In this document: one piece after another, positions 53,386-62,292 of the stretch
Layout of the letters: each line of letters opens with the position of its first letter
Numbering within the stretch: the stretch's first letter is position 1
Assembly (NCBI GenBank): GCA_963754285.1
Contig: CAVWFN010000007.1
Span: forward strand, 62,001 to 126,000
DNA: 64,000 bases
Direction: 5' to 3'
Source of the DNA: RYN-133 sp963754285
GTDB taxonomy: Bacteria > Actinomycetota > Actinomycetes > Mycobacteriales > Jatrophihabitantaceae
Made by a program: the position numbers and the translations under genes
Notes under the pieces: generated by a model
Seen by the model: the letters and a program-made list of their open reading frames with translations, nothing else
Databases searched by the model: none
Told to the model about the DNA's origin: nothing

Positions 53386-54626
53386 GTGAGCGCAGCATCG
53401 TTGACCGGCACGGCAGTGCTGGATCGGCTGCGCGAGATCTAGCGGCTACGAAGCAGGTCGATGGAGGTCGAGGAGCTCGAGCTTGATCGCGCAGGTCGAG
53501 GCGGAGGGGCTCGCGTTCGATCTGGGGGCGAAGAACACGGCGGTGTTGCTGCGTGATGCGCTCAAGATCGGTGGGCGTGATGCGGCCGGTCGGGTGAGGC
53601 TGGCGGCGGCGGTGACGCCGCGGCGCACGCTGACCGGCGAGACGGTCGAAGCGCAGCATCCGCAGACCGCGGCTGCGCTGGCCGAGGGGGCGATCTCGAC
53701 CCGGGCCGCGGCCACGGTCGTGGCGATGACGGACAAGATCGACGACCTGCTCGCCGACCAGTCAGCACCGCTGTTCGAGAGCGCGCTGCTCGACTTCGCC
53801 CGTGACCACGACCCGGACTTGCTGGCCCGGTTCGCGAACGGCCTGTACGCCCGCGTCGATCAGGACGGGGCGTTTCGTGACATCGAGGCCGCGCACCGGC
53901 GCCGCAGCCTGTCGCTGCGCCGTCGTGCGGACGGGTCAGCCTCGATCGCCGGCGAGCTGACCTGCGAGGCGGCCGAGTACCTCGAGACCCTGTTCGACAC
54001 CCTGGGCAAGCCACACACCGGCCCGGACGGTGAGCGTGACCCGCGCACGCCCGGGTCAGCGGCGCCATGACGCGCTGCTCGGCGGCTTCAAGATTCTTTT
54101 CTCCTCCGGCTCGTTGCCGACAGCGAACGGCTGCGCCACCACCCTGGTGCTGACCGCGACCGTGGGCGAGTTCGCCGACGGCACCGGCATCGTGCAGACC
54201 GCCCACGGCTACGCGGTCCCGACCGCGGTCGCCGACCGGTGGCTCGACCCGAAAGCCAAAGCGATCCTGGTGCTGCTGTCGAAGACGAAGAGCATCCTCG
54301 CCTACTCCGACCAGCACCGGTTGTTCACCGAACAACAACGACTCGCCATGTTCGCCCGGGACAAAGGCTGCTCCTACCCCGGCTGTGATGCGCCCTTGTC
54401 GTGGACCCAGGCTCATCACGTCACGGACTTTGCGAAGACGAAACGCACCAGAGTCGACGACGGCACCCTGGTCTGCCGGCAGAACCACGCCATGTTCGAA
54501 CAGATGGGCTGGGCCTCGATCATGCTCAACGACCTACCCCACTGGGTGCCACCCGCCTGGGTCGACCCCGACCAGCGACCACGACGCAACACCATGCACG
54601 ACTACCCCGAACTGACCCGAGTCTGA
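53386..54626 (+). pseudogene. DUF222/HNH endonuclease (13E12-repeat family) relic
   Basis: A GTG at 53386 opens VSAASLTGTAVLDRLREI, then an in-frame TAG at 53440 interrupts. Reading on gives RLRSRSMEVEELEL, a +1 shift near 53483 into IAQVEAEGLAFDLGAKNTAV, the DUF222 region, and a second +1 shift near 54050 (GGGCCC-type run). The HNH part follows (GCSYPGCDAPLSWTQAHHVT, TLVCRQNHAMFEQMGW). Length 1241 leaves remainder 2, consistent with two inserted bases. Thus one stop and two frameshifts lie in this gene, which is more damage than any neighbour except the kinase at 31933. These genes are often multi-copy and mobile in actinobacteria. Confidence 0.85.
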
Positions 54627-54847
54627 CCGGCGGCTGAAGCATGCCTTCCAGCGTCAACCGCACGTTCCAGCGAGGACTACCCGGTCTCTCACTGCGTTCG
54701 GACCGGACCGGAGAAGCGCAACTCGACTCCCGCGGTACTCCCGTCGCTGCGCCTTTGGTTCTTTCGTCTTTCGTCTCGACCCACCGACGACAATGGCTGA
54801 GATCCGTAGGCGCGATGCGTCTGGTCCGACGTCAGCTGACGGTGCCG

Positions 54848-55153
54848 TCAGCGGCCGGCGTGGAGGACAACCGCTGTGGGCGCGACCTCGCGCACGGCAC
54901 CTTCGCCGGCATCGTCCGTGGCGTCATCACCGAGCACGACGGCGGCTTCCAGACCAAGCGCGCCGGACGAGACGGCCATCGCGACGGCCACCTGCAGCGC
55001 CGACAAGGGCAGCGCGTCGAGAGACACCGTCGCTGCGACATACGTGCGTCCATCGGTGTCGCGGACGGCGGCTCCCTGTGCGGCTCGCGTGCGCGCGCGC
55101 GCCGAGCGCGCGAGGGTCACGAGCTTCGCGTCCTCGGCGGACAGCTCAGCCAT
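54848..55153 (-). CDS. Cytidine-deaminase-like small protein (Rv2365c-like)
   Basis: From the ATG at 55153 the protein has 101 residues (MAELSAEDAKLVTLARSARA) and the pattern GAAVRDTDGRTYVAATVSLD, LPLSALQVAVAMAVSSGALG, typical of the small cdd-like proteins beside the CorC gene in actinobacteria. The zinc-ligand cysteines and catalytic glutamate of real cytidine deaminases are missing, so it is probably not an active deaminase. It overlaps the CorC gene by eight bases. The 220 bases downstream contain no gene. Confidence 0.75.
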   Translation of the reverse strand: MAELSAEDAKLVTLARSARARTRAAQGAAVRDTDGRTYVAATVSLDALPLSALQVAVAMAVSSGALGLEAAVVLGDDATDDAGEGAVREVAPTAVVLHAGR

Positions 55154-56466
55154 GATGCGCGGGCTCCTCACGCGTCGTTGCCTGCTCGTCACCGTCGGGC
55201 TGGGGAACTCGGCTCACGAGGACGGTGTCGATGCGGTTGCGCCGTCCGCCGACATCCTCGGCGACGAGCTTGAGCCCGTGCACTTCGACGTGGGCGCCGG
55301 GGATCGGGACGCGGCCGAGTGCCTCGGCGAGCAGGCCACCCACGGTCTCGACGTCGTCACGGTCGGGCAGATCGACGTTGAAGAGTTCGGCAAGGTCCTC
55401 GACCGACAGGCGGGACGAGACACGAGCGGTGTCGACGTCGATGCGTTCGATGGGTGCACGCTCGATGTCGTACTCGTCGGTGATCTCGCCGACGATCTCT
55501 TCGAGGATGTCCTCGATCGTGACGATGCCCGCCGTGCCGCCGTATTCGTCGATGACGATCGCCATGTGCGTGCGCTTGGCCTGCATCTCGCGCAGCAACT
55601 CATCGACCGGCTTCGACTCGGGGACGTAGCCGACCTGGCGCATCACATCCTCGACGGTGGTGGTGCGAGCGCCTTCGGCGTCCTGCGCACGCCGCGCCAT
55701 GTCCTTCAGATAGACCACGCCGATGATGTCGTCGGCGTTCTCGCCGGTGACCGGGATGCGCGAGAATCCACTGCGCAGCGCGAGCGCAAGGCCCTGCGGG
55801 ACAGTCTTCACGCGCTCGATCCAGACGACCTCGGTGCGGGGCACCATCACTTCGCGCGCGATCGTGTCGCCGAGCTCGAACACCGACTGGATCATCTGCC
55901 GCTCGCCGTGCTCGACGACGCCGCGTTCCTCGGCCATGTCGACGAGTTCGCGCAGTTCGACCTCGGACGAGAACGGCCCGTCACGGAAGCCGCGACCCGG
56001 CGTGATCGCGTTGCCGAACAACGTGAGCAGCGAGGCGAGCGGGTTGAACGCCCGGCCGAGAACGCGCACCGAACTCGCACCGGCGAGCGCGACTGCGTTC
56101 GGGTGCTGGCGGCCCAACGTCCGCGGCCCCACACCGACGATCGCGTACGAGACGACAACCATGACGAGCACGGTCAGCATCGTCACGTACCACTCGTGCC
56201 CGAACTGGGCTCGAGCCACGATCGTGACGAGCACCGTCGCGGTCAGCTCGCACGTGACTCGCAAGCAGCAACAGCAGGTTCGTGTAGCGCGCACGATCGT
56301 TGACGATCGCGCGCAGCGCACGCGCGCCCTTGCGTTCCTCGCGCAAGAACTCCTCGACGCGCGCCACCGAGACCCGCGCCAACGCCGAGTCGACGCAGGC
56401 GAGCAGGCCACCCAACGGGATGAGGCAGATCGCGACGATGAGCGCGATGACGTCGAGGGTGCTCAT
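55146..56466 (-). pseudogene. Hemolysin-C/CorC family protein (CNNM + CBS), frameshifted
   Basis: The N-terminus (MSTLDVIALIVAICLIPLGG) starts at 56466, overlapping ybeY (ATGA). After NDRARYTNLLLLL one extra T near 56263 shifts the frame. The remainder continues intact: RVTCELTATVLV, membrane helices, HGERQMIQSVFELGDTIARE, VMVPRTEVVWIERV, paired CBS regions, AIVIDEYGGTAGIVTIEDIL and the CorC_HlyC domain. Length 1321 is three times 440 plus one. The family comprises membrane proteins linked to magnesium or cobalt handling. As every other gene in this conserved block is intact, a sequencing insertion is more likely than true loss. Confidence 0.85.
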
Positions 56467-56999
56467 TCGCGGGTCTCCCCCGCCGTGCCGGCGACCGGCG
56501 TGCGGATCTTCTCTCGGCTGGTGCGCGTGGTCCAGTCGGCCAGGATGTGCGCCTGAAGCTCGAACATCTCCCGTTCCTCGTCGGCGTCACCATGGTCATA
56601 CCCGAGAAGATGCAAGATCCCGTGCGCGCACAACAGCGACAGCTCCGACGCGAGTGAGTGCCCCGCAGCCGCAGCCTGTTCCGCTGCGATCGCCGGACAC
56701 AACACCACGTCGCCGAGCATCGCCTCGCCGGTGCCCTCGTCGGTGGGCGGCGGTGCGGACGGATCGAGCCGGTCGACCGGCCCCTCGGCGGCGTCCATCG
56801 GGAACGCCATCACGTCGGTCGGGCCGGGAAGATCCATCCACTGCACGTGTAGCGCGGTCATCGCCTCGACGTCGAGCAGCAGAACGGACAGCTCGGCCAG
56901 GCGGTCGACTCGCATCGCGTCGAGAACGAACCGGCCCAGCTCGGCGAGCGCGGCCTCGTCGATTTCGACGCCCGACTCGTTGTTGATTTCGATGGACAT
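56463..56999 (-). CDS. ybeY: Endoribonuclease YbeY
   Basis: The 178-residue protein carries the metal motif HGILHLLGYDH (H-x3-H-x5-H) and the conserved N-terminal MSIEINNESGVEIDEAALAE. YbeY trims and checks rRNA, notably the 3' end of 16S rRNA. It lies seven bases after phoH and overlaps the CorC gene, as in mycobacteria (Rv2366c-Rv2368c order). A Pro/Asp-rich insert near residues 75-90 is somewhat longer than usual. Confidence 0.95.
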   Translation of the reverse strand: MSIEINNESGVEIDEAALAELGRFVLDAMRVDRLAELSVLLLDVEAMTALHVQWMDLPGPTDVMAFPMDAAEGPVDRLDPSAPPPTDEGTGEAMLGDVVLCPAIAAEQAAAAGHSLASELSLLCAHGILHLLGYDHGDADEEREMFELQAHILADWTTRTSREKIRTPVAGTAGETRE

Positions 57000-57006
57000 G
57001 GCCCGC

Positions 57007-58047
57007 TCAGCGGCGCGGATTGGCCGAGCGCGGCGAGCTCGCGCTCTCGGCGGCGGCGTCGTAGCGCTCGTAGGCGTCGACGATCTCGCCGACGAGGCGG
57101 TGCCGCACGACGTCGGTCGACGTCAGGGTCGAGAAGTGCACGTCGTCGAGTTCGCCGAGGATGTTGCGCACCACCTTCAGACCGCTGCGCTGATCACCCG
57201 GTAGATCGACCTGGGTGACGTCACCGGTGACCACGATCTTCGAGTCGAAACCCAACCGGGTGAGGAACATCTTCATCTGTTCGGGCGTCGTGTTCTGTGC
57301 CTCGTCGAGAATGATGAACGCGTTCGAGAGGGTGCGTCCGCGCATGTAGGCGAGCGGCGCGATCTCGATCGTCCCGGCTTGCATCAATCGCGGCAGCGAC
57401 TCGGGATCCATCATGTCGTGCAGCGCGTCGAACAGCGGCCGAAGGTACGGGTCGATCTTCTCGAACAGCGTGCCGGGCAGGAAGCCGAGCCGCTCGCCGG
57501 CTTCCACGGCCGGACGGGTGAGGATGATGCGACCGACCTGCTTCGACTGCAGCGCCTGCACCGCCTTGGCGACCGCGAGATAGGTCTTGCCCGTGCCCGC
57601 CGGACCGATGCCGAACACCAGTGTGTGGTTGTCGATCGCGTCGACGTAGCGCTTCTGGTTCAGCGTCTTGGGGCGGATGTTCTTGCCGCGCCGAGACAGG
57701 ATGTTCAGCGACAGCACCTCGGCCGGACGCTCGCTGCTGTCGGCGTTGAGGATGCCCAGGGCACGCGTCACCGCGTCCGGCGTCAGGTGCTGGCCGGACT
57801 TGATGAGTTCGAGGAGCTCCTCGAACAGACGGACCGCGATCGCGTTGTCGGCCGCTGCGCCGGTGATCGTGATTTCGTTGCCGCGTACGTGGATGTCGCT
57901 GTCGAGGCTCTTCTCGATGACCCGAAGCAACTCGTCACGGGAGCCGAGCAACGAGACCATGGCCTGCTCGCCGGGAACGACGATGACAGTGGAGACGCGA
58001 TCCGTACTCGATGTTGGATCGGACAAGTTCGGCTCTCTGGTCGGCAA
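57007..58047 (-). CDS. phoH: PhoH family ATPase
   Basis: The 346-residue protein has an RNA-binding-like N-terminal domain (VRGNEITITGAAADNAIAVR) and a P-loop domain with Walker A GIGPAGTGKTYLAVAKAV, RIILTRPAVEAGERLGFLPG, and Walker B AFIILDEAQNTTPEQMKMF. The start I give is TTG 58047; alternative downstream starts (TTG at NLSDP, ATG 57960) cannot be excluded. It is upstream of ybeY, as in other actinobacteria. The 206 bases between it and the HIT gene hold tandem repeats. Confidence 0.93.
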   Translation of the reverse strand: MPTREPNLSDPTSSTDRVSTVIVVPGEQAMVSLLGSRDELLRVIEKSLDSDIHVRGNEITITGAAADNAIAVRLFEELLELIKSGQHLTPDAVTRALGILNADSSERPAEVLSLNILSRRGKNIRPKTLNQKRYVDAIDNHTLVFGIGPAGTGKTYLAVAKAVQALQSKQVGRIILTRPAVEAGERLGFLPGTLFEKIDPYLRPLFDALHDMMDPESLPRLMQAGTIEIAPLAYMRGRTLSNAFIILDEAQNTTPEQMKMFLTRLGFDSKIVVTGDVTQVDLPGDQRSGLKVVRNILGELDDVHFSTLTSTDVVRHRLVGEIVDAYERYDAAAESASSPRSANPRR

Positions 58048-58106
58048 CGAGGTACCCCACCACTGTACCGGCGTGCCGGGCCGATTTCGCCGGTCGACCG
58101 CCCGAT

Positions 58107-58254
58107 CAGCCCTGGGGTCCCCGCGGAATCGCTACGTTCTCCAGGCGATTTCGTGGGGTACCTCAGCCCTGGGGTCCCCGCGGAATCGCTACGTTCTCCA
58201 GGCGATTTCGTGGGGTACCTCAGCCCTGGCGTGTACCTCAGCCCTGGGGTACCT
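58107..58254. repeat. 57-bp tandem duplication with truncated units, containing inverted repeat copies 2 and 3
   Basis: The unit beginning CAGCCCTGGGGTCCCCGC and ending GTGGGGTACCT occurs exactly twice (58107-58163, 58164-58220), followed by shortened units CAGCCCTGGCGTGTACCT (58221) and CAGCCCTGGGGTACCT (58239). Inside each full unit CCCCGCGGAATCG and CGATTTCGTGGGG form an inverted repeat related to that at 42761. The HIT stop codon falls at the edge of the last unit. Confidence 0.85.
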
Positions 58255-58592
58255 CAGCCGGGCGGCCAGCCCATCGGGCGCCCGGCCAGCACGTGGGCGT
58301 GCACATGGAAGACGCTCTGCCCGACCTCGGCACCGGTGTTGAACACGGTGCGGAACTGCTCGAGGCCCAGTTCCTGAGCCGTGCCCCGGATCCCGGCGAT
58401 CAGGCCGCTGCTGGCCGCGGCGTCGCGCCCGAGGTCAGCGATATCGGTGAAATGCTCCCGCGGCACGACGAGCACGTGGGTGGGCGCCTGCGGGTTGAGA
58501 TCCTCGAACGCAAAAGCGTGATCGTCCTCGTAGACCTTGGTGGACGGGATCTCGCCAGCGATGATCTTGCAGAACAGACAGTCGTCGGCCAT
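58254..58592 (-). CDS. HIT family hydrolase (histidine triad)
   Basis: The ATG at 58592 gives 112 residues starting MADDCLFCKIIAGEIPSTKV. The triad FHVHAHVLAGRPMGWPPG is at the C-terminus. HINT-type HIT proteins hydrolyse nucleoside phosphoramidates or aminoacyl-AMP. It is upstream of phoH, and downstream of the large cyclase/AAA gene whose stop is ten bases before its start, so read-through from that gene is possible. Confidence 0.93.
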   Translation of the reverse strand: MADDCLFCKIIAGEIPSTKVYEDDHAFAFEDLNPQAPTHVLVVPREHFTDIADLGRDAAASSGLIAGIRGTAQELGLEQFRTVFNTGAEVGQSVFHVHAHVLAGRPMGWPPG

Positions 58593-58602
58593 GCCGCGAA
58601 CG

Positions 58603-61600
58603 TTACCGAGTCGAGGGGTCCGGCAGCCGGTTGCTGTCGCGCGCGGCCACGCGATCGGCCCGCGCGACCAGGGACTGGGCCCGCAACCCCAGGCCGATCT
58701 CGCGCGCTTCATCGGTCAGCGCCACAGCCTCGTCAGCGCGACCGGCACGCGTCAGGAACTCGGCCTGGTCGAGCAGCCCGTGGGCGAGGTGGAACGGACT
58801 GCCGGCCCGCCGCAAAGCGGCGATCGCCTCGACCAGCGACGCTCCGTCGTCGTCGGCCAGGCGCGCGCGGGCGAGGCTGCGCTCGGCGACCAGGAGCGGG
58901 GCGAGATGCCCCTTGGGACGGGCGTCGAGGAACGCCACAAGGTCGTCGAGCGCCTGGCGGTCACCGAGCTCGTGGGCGGCCCGAGCGGCGGCGGCCCACG
59001 ACCAGATGACCGTCTCGAACCGGATGCCGATCGATGCGAACTCCAGCGCCGCCCGGCCCAGCCGCACGGTCTCGGCCGCGTCGCCGTCAGATGAGGCCAC
59101 GAGCGTGCGCAACATGGCCGCGTATGCCCGGTCCTGTGCGTCCTCGGATGCGAGCGACGCCCAATCCACCGTCTGGTACGAAACATCGTTGCCACCGCGC
59201 AGCGCCGCCAGCTGCACGCGGAGTTGCTCGACCTCGCGCATGCCGTCCACGTCGTCGGCAGTCGACGCGATGACGCTCTCGGCCTCGTCCCAGTCACCGG
59301 ACCACAACAACGCCTGCACGAGATTGCTGACCGCAACGGCGAGCAGCGCCGGGTAGCCGATGCGCCGGAACAGGTCGGCCGCCTGCCGCGCATGATCGGC
59401 CGCCGCGCGCGGGTCGGTGGTCTGCACCAGATTCGACAGATTGCTCAACGCGCGAGCGCGCTGCACACTTTCCGACTCGCGGGCCATCAATTCCAGTGCG
59501 TACGTGTTGTGCGCGATCGCCTCGTCGTAGCGGTCGCGCATCGTCATGGCCAGACCGCGCACCGTGAACAGCGTCGACAGCAACCCGCGGTCGACCCCGA
59601 GCTGCTGGCCGAGCATCAGTGCTTCGGCCGACAACCGATCACTTTCTTCCTCGCTGCCGAGGGCCGAGATCGTCGCGAGATCAGTCATGGCCGTGACGGT
59701 GTCGGTGTCCGGTTCGGCGCGTAGTTCCTCGACGACGCTCTCGAGGATCTCGCGGGCTTCGGCGTGACGTCTCGCGAAATACAGCACGCGTCCGGCGACG
59801 ATGCGGCTGCGTGCGGACGCACGTAGCTCGCCGAGTTGCTCGTACAGGTCACTCGCGTTCTTCGCACTGGCCAAGGCCCGATCGACGTTGCCGCTGAGCG
59901 AATCGGCAGCCGACGCCCGTTCCCACAATCGGGCCCGGCTGAGGTCGGACTCACGATCAACGGACTGCTCGAGCAGTTCGGCCGCCGTACCGAAGTTCAT
60001 CGCCGCGTTGCTGGGCGCACCGGCCCGCAGCGCACGCTCGCCGGCACGAGTCAGAGCCGCGACGGCCTCGCCACGTACCTGCGCGCTGTCGGCATCGTCG
60101 GGCGCAGCGAACAGCGCGTCGAGGTAGTGCCGCGCGAGGACGTCGGTCACCTCGTCACCGTCGTTGGGGAACACGTTGCGCAGGTAGGTGGCAACGGCGA
60201 GGTGGCGCGCCTTGCGATCGCGGCGGGTCAGCGTCTCGTACGCGACCTGCCGAAGCAGGATTTGCGTGAACGCATACGAACCACGTTGCGGCGACAGCGG
60301 ATCTGCCGAGACGTCGAGCACCTCGCGGCGCAGCAGTTCGGCGAGCGCGGCGCGCACGTCGTCCTCGGCCCGTCCCGATACGGCGACGAGAGCTTCGGGC
60401 GCGAACATCGAACCCAGCACGGCCGCGTCGGCCACGAGCGAGCGCAATCCGGGATCGAGCGCGTCGAGGCGCGCGGCCAGCAGACCCCGCAGGCTGTCCG
60501 GGACGGCGAGGGTGCCGATGTCACCGACGAGTTCGTAGACGCCGTCGTGCGGCACGACCACGTCGCGGTCGATCAGGGAGCGGATCGTCTCGACCGCGAA
60601 CAGCGGAATCCCCTGTGCCTGTCGCGTAATGGCGTCACGGGCGCCGGCCGGCATGCCGGGCACGAGCGCCTCGACGAGGGCGTCCATCGACGCGGCGTCC
60701 AACGGTTCGAGTCCGAGCACGGTGCGGTTGCGACCGACTCCCCAACCGGACCGGTTCTGCATCATCTCGGGGCGGGTGAAGACGAGGATGAAGATCGCCG
60801 AGTCGCGTGCCCAATCGGCAAGGTGGTCGAGGAAGTCGAGCATGCCGGGGTCGGCGTGCTGGGCGTCTTCGACGAGCAGCACGACCGGCTCGGTCTCGGC
60901 CATCCGCTCGAAGAACAGCCGCCAGCCGGCGAACAGCTCGTCGCGGCTCAGCGGCATCGCGCCTTCGGCCGACACACCGATCAGAGCGCCGAGGCGGGAG
61001 GCGACGTACTCGTGCTCGTCGGCGTCGGTGACGAACTCCGCCACGCCTTGCGCGAGTTTCGACGCGGCAACGTCGGCGGCCTCGTTCTCGACGATGCCCA
61101 GTCGTTGCCGCACGATCTCGGCGAGCGCCCAGAACGCGACACCTTCGCCGTAGGCCAGGCATCGTCCGCGGTGCCACAGCACCGACCCGGCGAGGCCGTC
61201 CAGGTACTTCTCGAACTCCCAGCCCAGGCGCGACTTGCCCACACCCGCGGGTCCGGGCACGACGACCAGCCGCGGCGCGCCACGTTCGGCCGTGGCGTGG
61301 AAGAGTTCCTTGACCAGGCGCAGTTCGGCGTCCCGGCCGAGCATCGGGGCTTCGAGGCCGTCGACGCGCTGCGATCCGCCGATGCCGGAGAGCACCCGGT
61401 CGGCCGACCACAGTCGTAGCGGCTCGGCCTTGCCCTTGAGCTGGTGGTCACCGCGATCGGTGAAGCCGATGGCTGCTGCGCCGAGCCGCTGGGTCGCCTC
61501 ATCGACCCAGACCTCGCCCGGTGCCGCGGCGGTCTGCACGCGGGCGGCGGTGTTCACCGTGTCGCCGGCGATGCCCTCGCCGATGACGCCGACTGTCACT

Positions 61601-62130
61601 GCGACGTCGCCTGTCACGATGCCCGCACGGGCGCGAAGTTCGGGCACTCCGACTTGTTCGCCGAGCTGAGCGACCGCTGCGACCACATCGAGCGCGGCGC
61701 GCACGGCGCGTTCGGCGTCACCCTCGACCGCGACCGGAGTTCCCCAGATCGCCATCACGGCATCGCCGATGAACTTCTCGACGACACCGCCGTAGCGGGC
61801 GATCACCGTGCGCGCGAGCTCGAAGTACTTCGACAGCAGCTCGCGCACTTCCTCGGCGTCTCGCGCCTCGGAAAGCGGGGTGAATCCGACAAGATCCACA
61901 AAGAGCACCGAGCAGAGCCGTCGCTCGGCAACATGTCCGTCGCCGCCGCGCCCGACTCCCGAAGCCGCGGGTGCGTCCAAAGTGGCGCCGCATTCGCCGC
62001 AGAACTTCTGCCCGGGCTGGTACGCCGTGCCGCACTGGGTACACGTGCGCGCCAGCGGCTGACCGCATTCGAGACAGAATTTATTGGCAGCCGGATTCTC
62101 AGTACGGCACGCCTGGCAGACGACGCTCAC
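58603..62130 (-). CDS. Zinc-ribbon, adenylate/guanylate cyclase, AAA ATPase and TPR multidomain protein
   Basis: The 1175-residue protein (GTG start) begins with a double zinc ribbon (CQACRTE, CLECGQ, CTQCGTA, CGECGA). The class III cyclase domain follows, with metal aspartates in LFVDLVGFT and FIGDAVMAIWG, a Lys in EKFIGDAV, and the transition-state Asn/Arg in VNTAARVQTA. An AAA/NB-ARC-like ATPase has Walker A GPAGVGKSRLGWEF and Walker B VVLLVEDAQHAD. The C-terminal half is helical TPR-like repeats. Active-site residues are complete, so it should make cyclic nucleotide. It is divergent from an MFS transporter carrying a cyclic-nucleotide-binding domain. Confidence 0.92.
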   Translation of the reverse strand: MSVVCQACRTENPAANKFCLECGQPLARTCTQCGTAYQPGQKFCGECGATLDAPAASGVGRGGDGHVAERRLCSVLFVDLVGFTPLSEARDAEEVRELLSKYFELARTVIARYGGVVEKFIGDAVMAIWGTPVAVEGDAERAVRAALDVVAAVAQLGEQVGVPELRARAGIVTGDVAVTVGVIGEGIAGDTVNTAARVQTAAAPGEVWVDEATQRLGAAAIGFTDRGDHQLKGKAEPLRLWSADRVLSGIGGSQRVDGLEAPMLGRDAELRLVKELFHATAERGAPRLVVVPGPAGVGKSRLGWEFEKYLDGLAGSVLWHRGRCLAYGEGVAFWALAEIVRQRLGIVENEAADVAASKLAQGVAEFVTDADEHEYVASRLGALIGVSAEGAMPLSRDELFAGWRLFFERMAETEPVVLLVEDAQHADPGMLDFLDHLADWARDSAIFILVFTRPEMMQNRSGWGVGRNRTVLGLEPLDAASMDALVEALVPGMPAGARDAITRQAQGIPLFAVETIRSLIDRDVVVPHDGVYELVGDIGTLAVPDSLRGLLAARLDALDPGLRSLVADAAVLGSMFAPEALVAVSGRAEDDVRAALAELLRREVLDVSADPLSPQRGSYAFTQILLRQVAYETLTRRDRKARHLAVATYLRNVFPNDGDEVTDVLARHYLDALFAAPDDADSAQVRGEAVAALTRAGERALRAGAPSNAAMNFGTAAELLEQSVDRESDLSRARLWERASAADSLSGNVDRALASAKNASDLYEQLGELRASARSRIVAGRVLYFARRHAEAREILESVVEELRAEPDTDTVTAMTDLATISALGSEEESDRLSAEALMLGQQLGVDRGLLSTLFTVRGLAMTMRDRYDEAIAHNTYALELMARESESVQRARALSNLSNLVQTTDPRAAADHARQAADLFRRIGYPALLAVAVSNLVQALLWSGDWDEAESVIASTADDVDGMREVEQLRVQLAALRGGNDVSYQTVDWASLASEDAQDRAYAAMLRTLVASSDGDAAETVRLGRAALEFASIGIRFETVIWSWAAAARAAHELGDRQALDDLVAFLDARPKGHLAPLLVAERSLARARLADDDGASLVEAIAALRRAGSPFHLAHGLLDQAEFLTRAGRADEAVALTDEAREIGLGLRAQSLVARADRVAARDSNRLPDPSTR

Positions 62131-62170
62131 TGCCCACTTCCGTCCACGACATACCCGGCCACCGAGTCAG

Positions 62171-62193
62171 TGTGCCGGACGTGCAAAGGCACA
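62171..62193. promoter_or_regulatory. Inverted repeat in the cyclase/MFS divergent promoter region
   Basis: TGTGCC and GGCACA are exact reverse complements with an 11-base spacer in the 162-base divergent region. The half-sites resemble CRP-type TGTGA/TCACA arms, but the spacing differs, so this is only a candidate. Confidence 0.25.
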
Positions 62194-62292
62194 GCCAGGG
62201 TACTTCTCCGATCTGCGCGCATCGGCAACAATGTCGCCCGACGATGATCACAAAGCGTCGCACATCTGCGGCGTGACGGCGGAGGGACTTCG

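Noticed and set aside
58107..58254. Tandem repeats considered as a CRISPR array
   Set aside because: Units abut with no spacers and no cas genes are present.
59836..61419. A 527-codon plus-strand frame
   Set aside because: Lies fully within the cyclase/AAA gene in antisense and lacks any recognisable fold.
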